A stretch of 64,000 nucleotides of DNA from Mycobacterium sp. DL. GTDB lineage: Bacteria; Actinomycetota; Actinomycetes; Mycobacteriales; Mycobacteriaceae. The notes under the pieces are model-generated. The model was not told the origin of the DNA, did not search any database, and saw only the letters and a list, made by a program, of their open reading frames with translations. Shown piece after piece: positions 1 to 9,212 of this stretch (positions are counted from its first letter, which is position 1; each line of letters begins with the position of its first letter). The DNA is taken from the NCBI RefSeq assembly GCF_039729195.1, contig NZ_CP155796.1, positions 3,596,001-3,660,000 on the forward strand, given 5' to 3'. Made by a program: the position numbers and the translations under genes.

Positions 1-415
1 CCAGTTCGGCGGCCAACATGTCGGCACCCGAGGCCATCAGGGTGCGCAACCGCATCTCCCCGACCATCACGTCGCCGTTGGCGCTCATCGCGCCGCTCCA
101 CAGTCCGAGTTGCGGGGTGTGGCACCAACGGTGGCCGTCCACGCCGCTACTGGGATCCTCGGTGACCTCGAAACGCAGCACCGACCACGAACGCAGCGCG
201 TTCGCCAACTGCCCTCCGGTGCCGACCGGCCCGACCCAGTTGGTGACGGCACGCAGTTGCCCGGGCATGGCGGGTTGCGGGGTCCACTTCAGATTCGCCC
301 TCGCGGAGAGGGTCGACGACAACGCCCACTCGACGTGAGGGCACACCGCCGCGGGTGAGGCATGGATGTACACCACGCCCGTCGTCGCGTCGGCGAATTG
401 GTTCGCTGCACGCAT
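1..415 (-). CDS. DUF3145 family protein, 3' end outside the window
   Basis: An open frame runs leftward from the ATG at 413-415 to the window edge without a stop, giving about 138 N-terminal residues. The protein starts MRAANQFADATTGVVYIHAS and contains the stretches KWTPQPAMPGQLRAVTNWVG, LRSWSVLRFEVTEDPS and LWSGAMSANGDVMVGEMRLR, which I recognise as the actinobacterial DUF3145 family (function unknown, normally about 165-170 residues, so perhaps 30 residues are missing). No signal peptide or membrane segment is visible. The promoter must lie in 416-534. Identity to the family is strong from memory of the sequence; no function can be assigned. Confidence 0.88.
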   Translation of the reverse strand, partial: MRAANQFADATTGVVYIHASPAAVCPHVEWALSSTLSARANLKWTPQPAMPGQLRAVTNWVGPVGTGGQLANALRSWSVLRFEVTEDPSSGVDGHRWCHTPQLGLWSGAMSANGDVMVGEMRLRTLMASGADMLAAEL

Positions 416-534
416 CTACTGCTCCTTCGGCTCCACGAGGGACGTCTTCCCCAACGACCTGGTGGATTACTTGAGAGACAGAAGATGTAGTTGTGCTGTG
501 CGAGTCCATTGTGCCTTGTGAGACGGATGTTGCG

Positions 535-1359
535 CTAGTCCGGTGTTGAATCTCTCAGAACTTCATCAGACAGTGCCGGCATCACCGTGTGCGCCCACTC
601 CCCGAATTTGCGGTCGGTCAGCACGACCAGGGCCAGCCGGGCGTCCGGATCGACCCACAGGAACGTTCCCGACTGGCCGAAATGACCGAAGGTGCGACCC
701 GAGTTCGCCTGACCCGTCCAGTGCGGTGATTTGCCGTCGCGGATCTCGAACCCCAACCCCCAGTCGTTCGGGCGCTGCGCCCCGAAGCCGGGAAGCACCC
801 CGTCGAGCCCGGGGAACTGCACGCTGGTGGCCTCCTCATGCATCTGTGCGGACACCGTCACCGGGGTCAGCAGATCGCCGGCGAACCTGACGAGATCGTC
901 GACCGACGACGTAGCCCCGTAGCCTGCGGCCTGCGCTCCACCGCCGAGCACCGTGTCGGCCATCCCGAGGGGTTCGAGGACCGCCTCGGCCAGATATGTG
1001 TCGAACGCGATCGAGGACTGCTGTTCGAGCACTTCGGCCAGCACCGCGAACCCGTGGTTCGAGTAGATCCGCCGAGTGCCCGGTCGCGCGATCACCTTGG
1101 CCGACGTCATCTCGTAACCGGCAGTGTGGGCGAGCAGGTGACGCACCGTAGATCCGGGCGGGCCGGCTTCGGTGTCGAGTTCGAAAGCCCCCTCCTCGAT
1201 GGCCACCTGAGCGGCACGGGCGACCAACGGCTTGGTCACCGACGCCAGCGGGAAGCGACGCCGGGTGTCGCCGTAGCTTTCCACCACCCCGGACGGCCCC
1301 ACCACCGCCGCAGCGACGGTGGGCACCGGCCAGTCGGCGAGCGCGTCGAGTGCCGCCAT
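535..1359 (-). CDS. Serine hydrolase, beta-lactamase/class C penicillin-binding fold
   Basis: 274 residues. SVTK (residues 40-43) fits the catalytic SxxK motif and YSN (99-101) the second YxN motif, which places it in the beta-lactamase/PBP4-like family; such proteins act as esterases, D-amino peptidases or beta-lactamases, and the substrate cannot be told. The C-terminal HFGQSGTFLWVDP segment occupies the place of the third (KTG/HTG) motif. The frame is open further upstream to 1485, but that part overlaps the MscS gene and has no homology-like character; I therefore start at the ATG at 1357-1359, 10 bp after the MscS stop. This spacing suggests co-transcription with the channel. No signal peptide, so probably cytoplasmic. 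Confidence 0.86.
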   Translation of the reverse strand: MAALDALADWPVPTVAAAVVGPSGVVESYGDTRRRFPLASVTKPLVARAAQVAIEEGAFELDTEAGPPGSTVRHLLAHTAGYEMTSAKVIARPGTRRIYSNHGFAVLAEVLEQQSSIAFDTYLAEAVLEPLGMADTVLGGGAQAAGYGATSSVDDLVRFAGDLLTPVTVSAQMHEEATSVQFPGLDGVLPGFGAQRPNDWGLGFEIRDGKSPHWTGQANSGRTFGHFGQSGTFLWVDPDARLALVVLTDRKFGEWAHTVMPALSDEVLRDSTPD

Positions 1360-1369
1360 CACCGGCGCC

Positions 1370-2311
1370 TCAGTCGCCGACCACGGCGTGCACGCGCCCG
1401 CGGGGGTACGGCAGGTCGATACCGTTGTCGTCGTAGGCGCGCAGGATCTCCCGCCGCAGGGTGCGCTGCACCGACCACTGCGCATTCGGGCGCGTCTTGA
1501 GCGTCATCCGCAGCGTGAGCTGATCCGCCGACAACTCCTGTACACCGAGCATCTCCGGCCGGCCGAGGACCTTGTCCGCCACCGCGGCGTCGGCGATCGC
1601 CGCTTCTGCCGCTTCGACGGCCACCTGTTGGGCTCTGTCCACATCAGCGGTCAACGCCACTGGAACCTCGATGCGGGCAACCGCGTACTCCTGGCTCATG
1701 TTGCCCACGCGTGCGATCTCACCGTTGCGGACGTACCAGAGGGTGCCGTCGATGTCGCGGACCGTCGTGATGCGCAACCCGACGCTCTGCACCTCGCCGG
1801 TCGCTTCGCCGAGGTCGACGAAGTCACCCACCCCGTACTGGTCCTCCAGCAGCATGAACACCCCGGTGACGAAGTCACGGACCAGATTCTGGGCGCCGAA
1901 GCCGATGGCGAGTCCGATCACCCCGGCAGAGGCGATGAAGGGCGCGATGTTGACGCCGAGGACATTGAGGATCGCGAGGATGACCCACACCAACAGCACG
2001 ATCGACACCGTGGACTTGAGGACCGACCCGATGGTCTGCGCCCGCTGCAGCCGGCGTTCGGACAACTGCTGGCTGCTCGCTGTCGCCGGCACCCGATCAC
2101 GCAGACCTCGCAGCAACGGCGGCTTCGTCGGCGTGTTGTCGTCCACGCGGAGCTTCTTGCGGGATCGGCCGGTCGCCCGGTCGATCATCCGGTGCAGCAT
2201 GTAGCGGGCGATCAGGACCGCCACGATGTACAGCGTGATTCGCAGCGGAACTTCTCCGAGCCAGTAGCGACTTGTCTCCGTCCATTCGAAAGCCAGTGTG
2301 TGTAGATCCAT
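1370..2311 (-). CDS. Small-conductance mechanosensitive channel (MscS family)
   Basis: 313 residues. Membrane segments are visible near residues 23-41, 97-117 and 122-145, the last followed by GLAIGFGAQNLVRDFVTGVFML, the glycine/alanine-rich pore helix and the beta-domain entry typical of MscS. The C-terminal part (SVGLRITTVRDIDGTLWYVRNGEI) is the conserved cytoplasmic beta/alpha-beta vestibule. It would release osmolytes on hypo-osmotic shock. A TACGGT hexamer ends 7 nt before the ATG, compatible with a leaderless start. The serine hydrolase gene follows 10 bp downstream. Confidence 0.93.
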   Translation of the reverse strand: MDLHTLAFEWTETSRYWLGEVPLRITLYIVAVLIARYMLHRMIDRATGRSRKKLRVDDNTPTKPPLLRGLRDRVPATASSQQLSERRLQRAQTIGSVLKSTVSIVLLVWVILAILNVLGVNIAPFIASAGVIGLAIGFGAQNLVRDFVTGVFMLLEDQYGVGDFVDLGEATGEVQSVGLRITTVRDIDGTLWYVRNGEIARVGNMSQEYAVARIEVPVALTADVDRAQQVAVEAAEAAIADAAVADKVLGRPEMLGVQELSADQLTLRMTLKTRPNAQWSVQRTLRREILRAYDDNGIDLPYPRGRVHAVVGD

Positions 2312-2359
2312 GCCCTCGACCGTACGGGTGTCTACCTGTCCGTCGAGGACCTGACCCGG

Positions 2360-3445
2360 CTAGGACTTGCCTGCGATGTAGTAGAAGTTGAGCGGATCGG
2401 ACTCGATCTCACGAACCTGCACATCGTCGAATCCGGCGTCCGCCAGCATCGACGTGGCCACGTCGCGGCCCCAGCAGGTGCCGAGGCCGTCGCCGTCCAG
2501 ACCCAGCGACACGCTCATGCAGTGCATCGTCGACACGGTGTACAGATAGGAGGCGAACGGCACCCCGATGTTGTCCTCCAGGCGGCTCGACGCCTTGATG
2601 TCCACCATCAGGAAGACCCCTCCGGGTCGCAGTGCGCGATGGATGTTCGCCAGCACCTGCGCGGGGTGCGCCTGGTCGTGGATGGCGTCGAAGGCGGTGA
2701 CGACGTCGAAGGCCTCGGTGCGGCGGTCCTCGGCGACGTCGGCCGACTCGAAGGTGACGTTCTTCAGCCCGAGGTGGTGGGCCTCGGCGGCGCCCGCGGC
2801 GAGGCCCTCCTGGGAGAAATCGATACCGACGAACCGGCTGTTCGGGAAGGCCTGCGCCATCAGGTTCACGGCGTGGCCGCTGCCGCAGCCGAAGTCCGCG
2901 ACATCGGCGCCGGCCCGCAGCCGGTCCGGCAGGCCGTCGACCATCGGCAGGATGCCGTCGATCAGCGCGGCGTCGAACACCTGCCCGCTCTCTTCGGCCA
3001 TCAGCGTGTGAAAGCGCGGATACTCGCTGTAGGACAACCCGCCGCCGTGGTGGAAGCACTCGATCACCTTCTGCTCCACCTCGCTCAACAGCGGGATGAA
3101 CTGCGCGACGCGCGCGAGGTTGTCGGGCCCGCCCGCCCGAGTGAGCACCGCGGCCCGATGCGCGGGCAGCGAATACGTCTGCGCCGCAGGGTCGTAATCG
3201 ACGATCTGTCCGGCGACCACACCACCGAGCCACTCCCGCACATACCGTTCGTTCAGCCCGGCGGCATCGGCGATCTGGGTGCTGGTGGCCGCCGGGAGCT
3301 CGGCGAGGGTGTCGAAGAGCTTGGTCTGATGCCCGATCGACAGCAGGATGGCCACGCTGGCGGCATCGATGGTTCCGACGATGCGCTCGGCGAACGCCTC
3401 TCCGGTGTCGGTCGGGATCGCTGATGATTCGTGCGCTGTCGTCAT
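2360..3445 (-). CDS. Class I SAM-dependent methyltransferase with winged-helix N-terminus
   Basis: 361 residues starting [15 protein letters not shown]. The N-terminal ~90 residues read as a dimerisation/winged-helix domain ([20 protein letters not shown]), then the SAM-binding motif DFGCGSG (184-190), the acidic motif II (GIDFS) and the RPGG loop ([12 protein letters not shown]). The architecture matches mycobacterial methyltransferases related to small-molecule O-methyltransferases; substrate unknown. The open frame extends back to 4228 over mscR, but the ATG at 3443-3445 fits the domain start and has a TAGCGT hexamer ending 7 nt upstream, a leaderless arrangement. It diverges from mscR. 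Confidence 0.88.
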   Translation of the reverse strand: MTTAHESSAIPTDTGEAFAERIVGTIDAASVAILLSIGHQTKLFDTLAELPAATSTQIADAAGLNERYVREWLGGVVAGQIVDYDPAAQTYSLPAHRAAVLTRAGGPDNLARVAQFIPLLSEVEQKVIECFHHGGGLSYSEYPRFHTLMAEESGQVFDAALIDGILPMVDGLPDRLRAGADVADFGCGSGHAVNLMAQAFPNSRFVGIDFSQEGLAAGAAEAHHLGLKNVTFESADVAEDRRTEAFDVVTAFDAIHDQAHPAQVLANIHRALRPGGVFLMVDIKASSRLEDNIGVPFASYLYTVSTMHCMSVSLGLDGDGLGTCWGRDVATSMLADAGFDDVQVREIESDPLNFYYIAGKS

Positions 3446-3547
3446 GTCCACGACGCTAGGCCGTCGAAGCGCGCGAGGGTATGGGTCCACACTGGACATG
3501 CGTTTGGACGTTGTTCCACTTCGTAGTCGAACCATTAGGTTGTAGGC
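3446..3547. promoter_or_regulatory. Divergent promoter region with two leaderless-type -10 boxes
   Basis: On the minus strand TAGCGT (3453-3458) is followed by 7 nt and the methyltransferase ATG; on the plus strand TAGGTT (3536-3541) is followed by 6 nt and the mscR ATG. Both match the TANNNT -10 consensus at the distance that puts transcription start on the A of ATG. No convincing -35 box or Shine-Dalgarno sequence is seen for either gene. Confidence 0.55.
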
Positions 3548-4633
3548 ATGACTCAGACGGTGCGAGGTGTGATCTCCCGGACGAAAGCTCAGCCGGTCGA
3601 GGTGGTGGATATCGTCATCCCCGACCCGGGACCAGGTGAGGTCGTCGTCGACATCCAAGCGTGCGGGGTGTGCCACACCGACCTGACCTATCGCGACGGC
3701 GGGATCAACGACGAGTTCCCGTTCCTGCTCGGCCATGAGGCCGCGGGCATCGTCGAAACAGTCGGCGCCGGGGTCACCAACGTCGAGCCGGGAGACTTCG
3801 TGGTCCTCAACTGGCGGGCGGTGTGCGGGCAGTGCCGGGCGTGCAAGCGCGGTCGACCGCATCTGTGTTTCGACACCTTCAACGCCGCCCAGCCGATGAC
3901 GCTGACCGACGGCACGCCGCTGACCCCGGCGCTGGGAATCGGCGCGTTCGCCGACAAGACGCTGGTGCACGAAGGCCAGTGCACCAAGGTCGATCCCGCC
4001 GCCGACCCGGCCGCAGCCGGGCTGCTCGGCTGCGGTGTGATGGCAGGCCTCGGCGCGGCGATCAACACCGGGGCCATCAACCGCGACGACACCGTGGCGG
4101 TGATCGGCTGCGGCGGCGTCGGGGACGCCGCGATCGCCGGTGCCCGGCTGGTCGGCGCCAAACGCATCATCGCGGTCGACACGGACAACCGGAAGTTGGA
4201 GTGGGCGCGCGAGTTCGGCGCCACCCACACCGTCAACGCCCGCGAGCTGGACCCGGTGAAGACGATCCAGGATCTGACCGACGGCAACGGCGCCGACGTG
4301 GTGATCGACGCGGTCGGTCGGCCCGAGACCTGGAAGCAGGCGTTCTACGCCCGCGATCTCGCGGGCACCGTGGTCCTGGTCGGGGTCCCGACGCCGGACA
4401 TGACACTGGAGATGCCGATGATCGACTTCTTCTCCCGCGGCGGGTCACTGAAGTCCTCGTGGTACGGCGACTGCCTGCCTGAACGTGACTTCCCGACACT
4501 GATCAGCCTGTACCTGCAAGGCCGGTTCCCACTCGACAAGTTCGTCTCCGAGCGCATCGGACTCGGCGACATCGAGGACGCGTTCCACAAGATGCACGCC
4601 GGTGAGGTTCTGCGCTCGGTGGTGGTCCTGTGA
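3548..4633 (+). CDS. mscR: S-nitrosomycothiol reductase / mycothiol-dependent formaldehyde dehydrogenase
   Basis: 361 residues, zinc-dependent medium-chain alcohol dehydrogenase. Catalytic zinc ligands are C42 (in ACGVCHTD) and H63-E64 (GHEAAG); the structural zinc site is C93, C96, C99, C107; the Rossmann motif is [10 protein letters not shown]. The sequence closely matches the M. tuberculosis Rv2259 protein as I recall it. The enzyme reduces S-nitrosomycothiol and oxidises the hydroxymethyl-mycothiol adduct of formaldehyde, protecting against nitric oxide and formaldehyde in the cytosol. It overlaps the downstream metallo-beta-lactamase gene by 4 bp (GTGA), so the two are translationally coupled. 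Confidence 0.93.
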   Translation: MTQTVRGVISRTKAQPVEVVDIVIPDPGPGEVVVDIQACGVCHTDLTYRDGGINDEFPFLLGHEAAGIVETVGAGVTNVEPGDFVVLNWRAVCGQCRACKRGRPHLCFDTFNAAQPMTLTDGTPLTPALGIGAFADKTLVHEGQCTKVDPAADPAAAGLLGCGVMAGLGAAINTGAINRDDTVAVIGCGGVGDAAIAGARLVGAKRIIAVDTDNRKLEWAREFGATHTVNARELDPVKTIQDLTDGNGADVVIDAVGRPETWKQAFYARDLAGTVVLVGVPTPDMTLEMPMIDFFSRGGSLKSSWYGDCLPERDFPTLISLYLQGRFPLDKFVSERIGLGDIEDAFHKMHAGEVLRSVVVL

Positions 4634-5256
4634 GCGGCCCGATCCAGCGACTGGTCACCAGCGGCACGTTCGAACTCGACGGCGGCAGCTGGGATGTCGA
4701 CAACAACATCTGGCTCGTCGGCGACGACAAGGAAGTGGTGGTCTTCGACGCCGCCCACACCGCCCAACCGATCATCGACGCCGTCGGCGGCAGGCACGTG
4801 ATCGCAGTGGTGTGCACACACGGTCACAACGATCACGTCACCGTCGCGCCGCAGCTCGGAGCCGCACTCGACGCGCCGGTGCTGATGCACCCTGCCGACG
4901 ACGTCCTCTGGCGAATGACTCACCCCGACAGTGACTTCCGCCCGGTCGCCGACGGCGAGACACTGCGCGTCGCCGGCACCGAACTGCGCGCACTGCACAC
5001 GCCGGGACACTCCCCCGGCTCGGTGTGCTGGCACGCACCCGAATTGGGTGCGGTGTTCAGCGGCGACACCCTGTTCCAGGGTGGGCCCGGCGCCACCGGC
5101 CGCTCGTACTCCGACTTCCCCACCATCCTGGAATCGATCTCGGGTCGGCTCGGAAAGCTGCCCGGCGAGACGGTCGTCTACACCGGCCACGGCGACACGA
5201 CGACAGTCGGCGACGAGATCGTGCACTACGACGAGTGGGTGGCCCGCGGCAGCTGA
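4630..5256 (+). CDS. MBL-fold metallohydrolase coupled to mscR
   Basis: 208 residues with a GTG start overlapping the mscR stop. HGHNDH (64-69) is the HxHxDH zinc motif of the metallo-beta-lactamase/glyoxalase II superfamily; the later metal ligands are seen in HTPGHSPGS and [10 protein letters not shown], and the last histidine in YTGHGD. It matches the Rv2260-type protein that follows mscR in mycobacteria. Because mscR would generate S-formyl-mycothiol, a thioester hydrolase that regenerates mycothiol and formate is an attractive role, but that is inference from gene coupling. Cytoplasmic, no signal peptide. Confidence 0.9.
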   Translation: MSGPIQRLVTSGTFELDGGSWDVDNNIWLVGDDKEVVVFDAAHTAQPIIDAVGGRHVIAVVCTHGHNDHVTVAPQLGAALDAPVLMHPADDVLWRMTHPDSDFRPVADGETLRVAGTELRALHTPGHSPGSVCWHAPELGAVFSGDTLFQGGPGATGRSYSDFPTILESISGRLGKLPGETVVYTGHGDTTTVGDEIVHYDEWVARGS

Positions 5257-5277
5257 GCTGCCTGTCGCCTGAAGCAG

Positions 5278-6015
5278 CTAGCTGCCCAGGATCCGGCGCT
5301 TCTCGGCCTCGAACTCGGCGTCGGTCAGCGCTCCGGAATCACGCAGCGCCGCCAGGGTTTTGAGCTGCTCCAGTCGCACGCCCCGGTCTGTGGGCTCGTA
5401 GCTCTCGACCGGCGGCGGGAGCGGACCAGGCCAGCTCGGCTCGTCGAGGCTGACCGGCGCCCGCAGCGGCTGCGGCCGTCTGCCCGAGCGTGTTCGCCAG
5501 CTCAGCGCCATCATCAGTCCGGCTGCCCCTGCCGCGGCGAGGCCACCGAACATCCACAGCAGCCACCCCGGCGAGGTGTCGCGACCGAACGCCAGCTGCG
5601 GATTGATGTATCCGCCGACATCGCCGTCGGTCGAGATCTCGTAGAGGCCGTCCTGCGGAATCTGCGCGACCCAGATCCGGACACGGACATCGCTGTTGAT
5701 CGACGTGGTCGACCCCATGGTCTCGGTCACGATCGGTTCGGGCACGCCGTCGGGCGGTTCGATGCCGAGCCCGAGGGGTGGCACCGGGAACCCGCCGTTG
5801 ACGCCCCCCGTCACCAGGGTGTGAAAGCTGACGGTGACTTCGCCGGCGGGTAACTGGAGTCGGCCACTACCCGGAATCGGCACCTCGCCGTAGGCGTCGA
5901 ACTCGTCGAACACGAAGACGTTCAGCACGATCGCGATGATGAACCCGGCCCCGCCGACAACCAGCGTCAGGATCGCGCTGACGATCGCGATCCGTGGACC
6001 GACCCGTCCCGCCAT
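5278..6015 (-). CDS. Membrane protein with C-terminal SHOCT domain
   Basis: 245 residues. A membrane helix lies at about residues 9-33, an extracytoplasmic beta-rich domain follows (35-130), then a second membrane helix (about 148-170), and the C-terminus LKTLAALRDSGALTDAEFEA is a clear SHOCT (short C-terminal) motif, often found on membrane or phage-related proteins and proposed to mediate oligomerisation. Function unknown. It is convergent with the MBL gene (21 bp apart) and divergent from the methyltransferase that follows. Confidence 0.82.
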   Translation of the reverse strand: MAGRVGPRIAIVSAILTLVVGGAGFIIAIVLNVFVFDEFDAYGEVPIPGSGRLQLPAGEVTVSFHTLVTGGVNGGFPVPPLGLGIEPPDGVPEPIVTETMGSTTSINSDVRVRIWVAQIPQDGLYEISTDGDVGGYINPQLAFGRDTSPGWLLWMFGGLAAAGAAGLMMALSWRTRSGRRPQPLRAPVSLDEPSWPGPLPPPVESYEPTDRGVRLEQLKTLAALRDSGALTDAEFEAEKRRILGS

Positions 6016-6057
6016 CGCGAAAGTGTGTCATGAACGCTTCCGCGGCGCGCCCGCCGC

Positions 6058-7164
6058 GTGAGGACTACCGTCCAAGGAGTGCCCGAGTCCAGCATCGTCG
6101 TGCAGCCGGAGCCGGCCGACAGCAGCTCCTACACCGCTGCTGCGCGCCTGCAGGCGGCCGGACTCCAGTCGGCCATCGCGGTCTTCGAGCAGGCTGCCAC
6201 CGAGGTGCCCATCCCGTCGGCACCGCAGCCGATCGTGATCGCCGACTACGGCGCGTCCACCGGCTACAACTCGCTGCTTCCCGTCAACGCCGCGATCGCA
6301 GTGCTCCGCAAGCGAACCCGTCCGGAACACTCCGTGCTGGTGGTCCACACCGACAAGCCGGACAACGATTTCACTGCGCTGTTCCGGACGCTGGAGGAGG
6401 ACCCCGACACCTATCTGCGCAAGGACCGCGCGACGTTCGCGTCGGCGGTCGGCCGGTCGTTCTACTCACAGATCCTGCCATCGGCCAGCGTGAACCTCGG
6501 CTGGAGCTCCTGGGCGATCCAGTGGCTCAGCCGGGTCCCCGCCGTCATCGGTGACCACCTCCAGGTGGCTTACTGCTCCGACGAATCCGTGCGTGTGGCG
6601 TACGCCAAACAGGCCGCACACGACTGGCACGAGTTCATCGCGTTCCGGGGCCGGGAACTGTGTCCCGGCGGCCGCCTGGTCGTGACGACGATGGCCATCG
6701 GCGAGGACGGTGAGTTCGGTTACCGGCCACTGCTGTCGGCGATGATGGATGGGCTCAACGAGTTGGCGACCGATGGGCTGCTCACCGACGACGAGGTGAC
6801 CCGGATGTGCGTGCCGACGGTCGGGCGTCGGGCCGCCGACTTCGCGGCACCGTTCGCACCGTCGGGACGCTTCGAACGGCTCGAGATCGAACACCTCGAG
6901 ATCTTCGACGCCGAGGACCGATTCTGGGGCCGCTACCGGATAGACAGTGATGCAGCGGCTTTCGGTGCTCGCTGGGCGGGGTTCGCCAGGGCATCGGTGT
7001 TTCCGACGCTGTCGAACGCCCTCGCCGACGGCAACGCGGATCCGCGGGCGGCGGAGATCTTCGACCGACTCGAGGCCGGTGTCGCGCAACGCCTGACCGC
7101 CGCGCCGCAGCAGATGCAGATTCCGCTGGCGCACGTCGTGCTGTTCAAGCGTCCGAAAAGCTGA
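6058..7164 (+). CDS. SAM-dependent carboxyl methyltransferase-like protein
   Basis: 368 residues. The fold features IADYGASTGYNSLLPVNAAI (SAM site), HTDKPDNDFTALF, PSASVNLGWSSWAIQWLS and RGRELCPGGRLVVT match the SABATH/Methyltransf_7 family, which in plants makes methyl salicylate or methyl jasmonate and which is also present in mycobacteria, where substrates are unknown. The start is uncertain: GTG at 6058 gives the longest protein, while an in-frame GTG at 6079 lies just after AAGGA. It stands alone between a divergent SHOCT gene and the DGPF/sigma pair. Confidence 0.85.
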   Translation: MRTTVQGVPESSIVVQPEPADSSSYTAAARLQAAGLQSAIAVFEQAATEVPIPSAPQPIVIADYGASTGYNSLLPVNAAIAVLRKRTRPEHSVLVVHTDKPDNDFTALFRTLEEDPDTYLRKDRATFASAVGRSFYSQILPSASVNLGWSSWAIQWLSRVPAVIGDHLQVAYCSDESVRVAYAKQAAHDWHEFIAFRGRELCPGGRLVVTTMAIGEDGEFGYRPLLSAMMDGLNELATDGLLTDDEVTRMCVPTVGRRAADFAAPFAPSGRFERLEIEHLEIFDAEDRFWGRYRIDSDAAAFGARWAGFARASVFPTLSNALADGNADPRAAEIFDRLEAGVAQRLTAAPQQMQIPLAHVVLFKRPKS

Positions 7165-7248
7165 CGGCCTGCGGGTGTAGAGATCGCGGGAGTGTCTTCG
7201 TCGTCTTGGTAAGGGGGTTTCGCACCCCACGACTACCAGGAAGGATCC

Positions 7249-7974
7249 ATGAACATGTACTACTTGGCCCTGCTGTACTGGCGCGAAGATCCGGTGACGG
7301 CGGACCCCGAGACCGCGGAGTTCGCAGAGGATGTGGCACGGTATGCGGCTTTCGACGAGGTGGCGGGCGCGGCGATCGTCGGCGGGGCCGCCCTGTACCC
7401 GGCCGGCGAAGCGGTATCGGTTCGCCACGGCGCGACGGATCCGATCGTCACCGACGGACCGTTCGTCGAGGCGGCGGAGGTGATCGGGGGAATCATGGTG
7501 CTCGACCGCGACAACCTCGACGACGCGCTCGAACTCGCCGCTCAGATCCCGGCGGCAGGCGACGCCGGCGGCGCGGTCGAGCTGTGGCCCATGGTGGACT
7601 ACCGGCAGGATGAAGGCGCGCAGGCGGATTGGTGGCTGGCGTTGCTCTTCGAACCACGCGACATGACACTCGATCCGGGGTCCGCCGAATGGAACCGCGG
7701 CGTCGAAGAGCATGTGGTGTTCGGCGAGAAGCATGGCGGGGTGATCCGTGGCGGTGGCGCGCTCCACCCGGCGGTCGCCGCAACGACGGTTCGGGTCCGT
7801 GACGGGCAGATGGTGGTCACCGACGGCCCGTTCGCGGAGTCGGCCGAGGTGGTCAACGGTCTGTACTACCTCGCTGCCGCCGATCGCGACGGCGCCGTGA
7901 CCCTGGCCGCGCAGATCCCGGTCGGCGACAAGGGCGGTATCGAGCTGCGTCGGGTCGTCGATATGGGCGGGTGA
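7249..7974 (+). CDS. Tandem YCII/DGPF-domain protein partnered with ECF42 sigma factor
   Basis: 241 residues made of two homologous ~115-residue YCII-like (DGPF) domains; each holds the signature in the form VTDGPF (IVTDGPFVEAAEV and VVTDGPFAESAEV). Most DGPF proteins have one domain, so this is an internal duplication. A strong ribosome site AGGAAGG precedes the ATG by 5 nt. DGPF proteins are the established genomic partners of ECF42 sigma factors and are expected to be under their control; biochemical function is unknown. The gene overlaps the sigma factor by 4 bp. Confidence 0.9.
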   Translation: MNMYYLALLYWREDPVTADPETAEFAEDVARYAAFDEVAGAAIVGGAALYPAGEAVSVRHGATDPIVTDGPFVEAAEVIGGIMVLDRDNLDDALELAAQIPAAGDAGGAVELWPMVDYRQDEGAQADWWLALLFEPRDMTLDPGSAEWNRGVEEHVVFGEKHGGVIRGGGALHPAVAATTVRVRDGQMVVTDGPFAESAEVVNGLYYLAAADRDGAVTLAAQIPVGDKGGIELRRVVDMGG

Positions 7975-9212
7975 ACATCGACCGGGTCTACCGCGAGGAG
8001 TTCGGCCGGGCAGTGGCAACGGTCGCTCGCCTCGTGGGCGACATCGGGCTCGCCGAGGACGCAGTGCAGGACGCTTTCGCCGATGCGCTGCGCACATGGC
8101 CCCGCGGCGGGCCGCCCGAGAATGCCGGCGCCTGGATCACCACCGCTGCCCGCAACCGGGCCATCGATCGACTCCGCCGCGAGTCGCTGCGCGCGACGAA
8201 GGAGACCGACGCGTCGACGCTGCTCCCGCCTCCGGGTGACGGGGAGGTGTTCCCGGTGCCCGATGACCAACTGCGGCTGCTGTTCACCTGCTGCCATCCG
8301 GCCCTCCCGCCGGACGGGCGCGTCGCGTTGACGCTGCGGCTGGTCTGCGGACTTCGCACGGTGGAGATCGCCCGAGCCTTCATGCAGCCGGAAAAGACCA
8401 TCGCGCAACGGATCACCAGAGCGAAGGCCAAGATTCGCACTGCGGGTATCCCGCTGCGGGTGCCGCCCCGACACCTGCTGTCGGACCGGGTCACCGATGT
8501 GCTCGCCGCCGTCTACCTCGTCTTCGCGGAGGGCTACTTCGCAACCGAGGGTGACCACGTCGTGCGTGGCGAACTGTGCACGGAGGCGGTCCGACTCGGA
8601 CGCCTGCTGTGTGAGCTGATGCCCGACGAGTCCGAAGCACATGCGCTGCTGGCGTTGATGGTTCTCGACGACAGCCGGCGCGCTCAGCGTGTCGGCCCGG
8701 ACGGTGAGTTGGTTCCCCTCGAGGAGCAGGACCGCAGCAGATGGAATGCGGCGTTGATCGCCGACGGGATGTCTCACCTGCGACGCGCGGTGTCGCTCGG
8801 CCGTGGGCCCTACCTGGCGCAGGCGGGAATCGCCGCGGCGCACGCGAGCGCGCCGAGTTGGGAGACGACCGACTGGCGGGTGATCGTCGCGGCCTATGAC
8901 GAGCTGACGGCCTGGTCGGCCTCACCCGCGGTGCGCCTGAATCGTGCTGTGGCAGTCGGGTTTCTGCGTGGGTTTGGGGTCGGACTCGCCGAGCTCGACG
9001 CCGTCGGAACCGATTCCCGGGTCGCGCAAGGCCATACACTCGCGGCGGCACGTGCGGACCTGTTGCGTCGGCTGGGTCGAACGTCTGAGGCCGCCGATCA
9101 GTACCGACTCGCCGTCGCCCGGGTACGGAACACCCAGACCCGGCGTTTTCTGCAGCGCAGGCTCGAGGAGGTGTTGCTAGCGGATGGTGCCGGCGCCCGG
9201 GATCAGCGGTAG
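7971..9212 (+). CDS. ECF sigma factor, ECF42 group, with TPR-like C-terminal extension
   Basis: 413 residues, about twice a minimal ECF sigma. Region sigma2 is at the N-terminus (DIGLAEDAVQDAFADALRTW, AWITTAARNRAIDRLRR), sigma4 around residues 105-150 (RVALTLRLVCGLRTVEIARA, AQRITRAKAKIR), followed by the ~200-residue helical DUF6596/TPR-like extension typical of ECF42. No anti-sigma gene is nearby, as usual for this group, in which the extension is thought to be needed for activity. GTG start overlaps the DGPF stop (GTGA). Its 3' end overlaps the convergent DapB-like gene by 36 bp. Confidence 0.93.
   Translation: MNIDRVYREEFGRAVATVARLVGDIGLAEDAVQDAFADALRTWPRGGPPENAGAWITTAARNRAIDRLRRESLRATKETDASTLLPPPGDGEVFPVPDDQLRLLFTCCHPALPPDGRVALTLRLVCGLRTVEIARAFMQPEKTIAQRITRAKAKIRTAGIPLRVPPRHLLSDRVTDVLAAVYLVFAEGYFATEGDHVVRGELCTEAVRLGRLLCELMPDESEAHALLALMVLDDSRRAQRVGPDGELVPLEEQDRSRWNAALIADGMSHLRRAVSLGRGPYLAQAGIAAAHASAPSWETTDWRVIVAAYDELTAWSASPAVRLNRAVAVGFLRGFGVGLAELDAVGTDSRVAQGHTLAAARADLLRRLGRTSEAADQYRLAVARVRNTQTRRFLQRRLEEVLLADGAGARDQR

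Noticed and set aside
2360..4228. 622-residue extension of the methyltransferase frame across mscR
   Set aside because: Extension is antisense to mscR and lacks domain content; ATG 3445 is the start.
7190..7230. ECF42 target promoter upstream of the DGPF gene
   Set aside because: I could not find a confident match to the expected -35/-10 pattern in the short upstream stretch.
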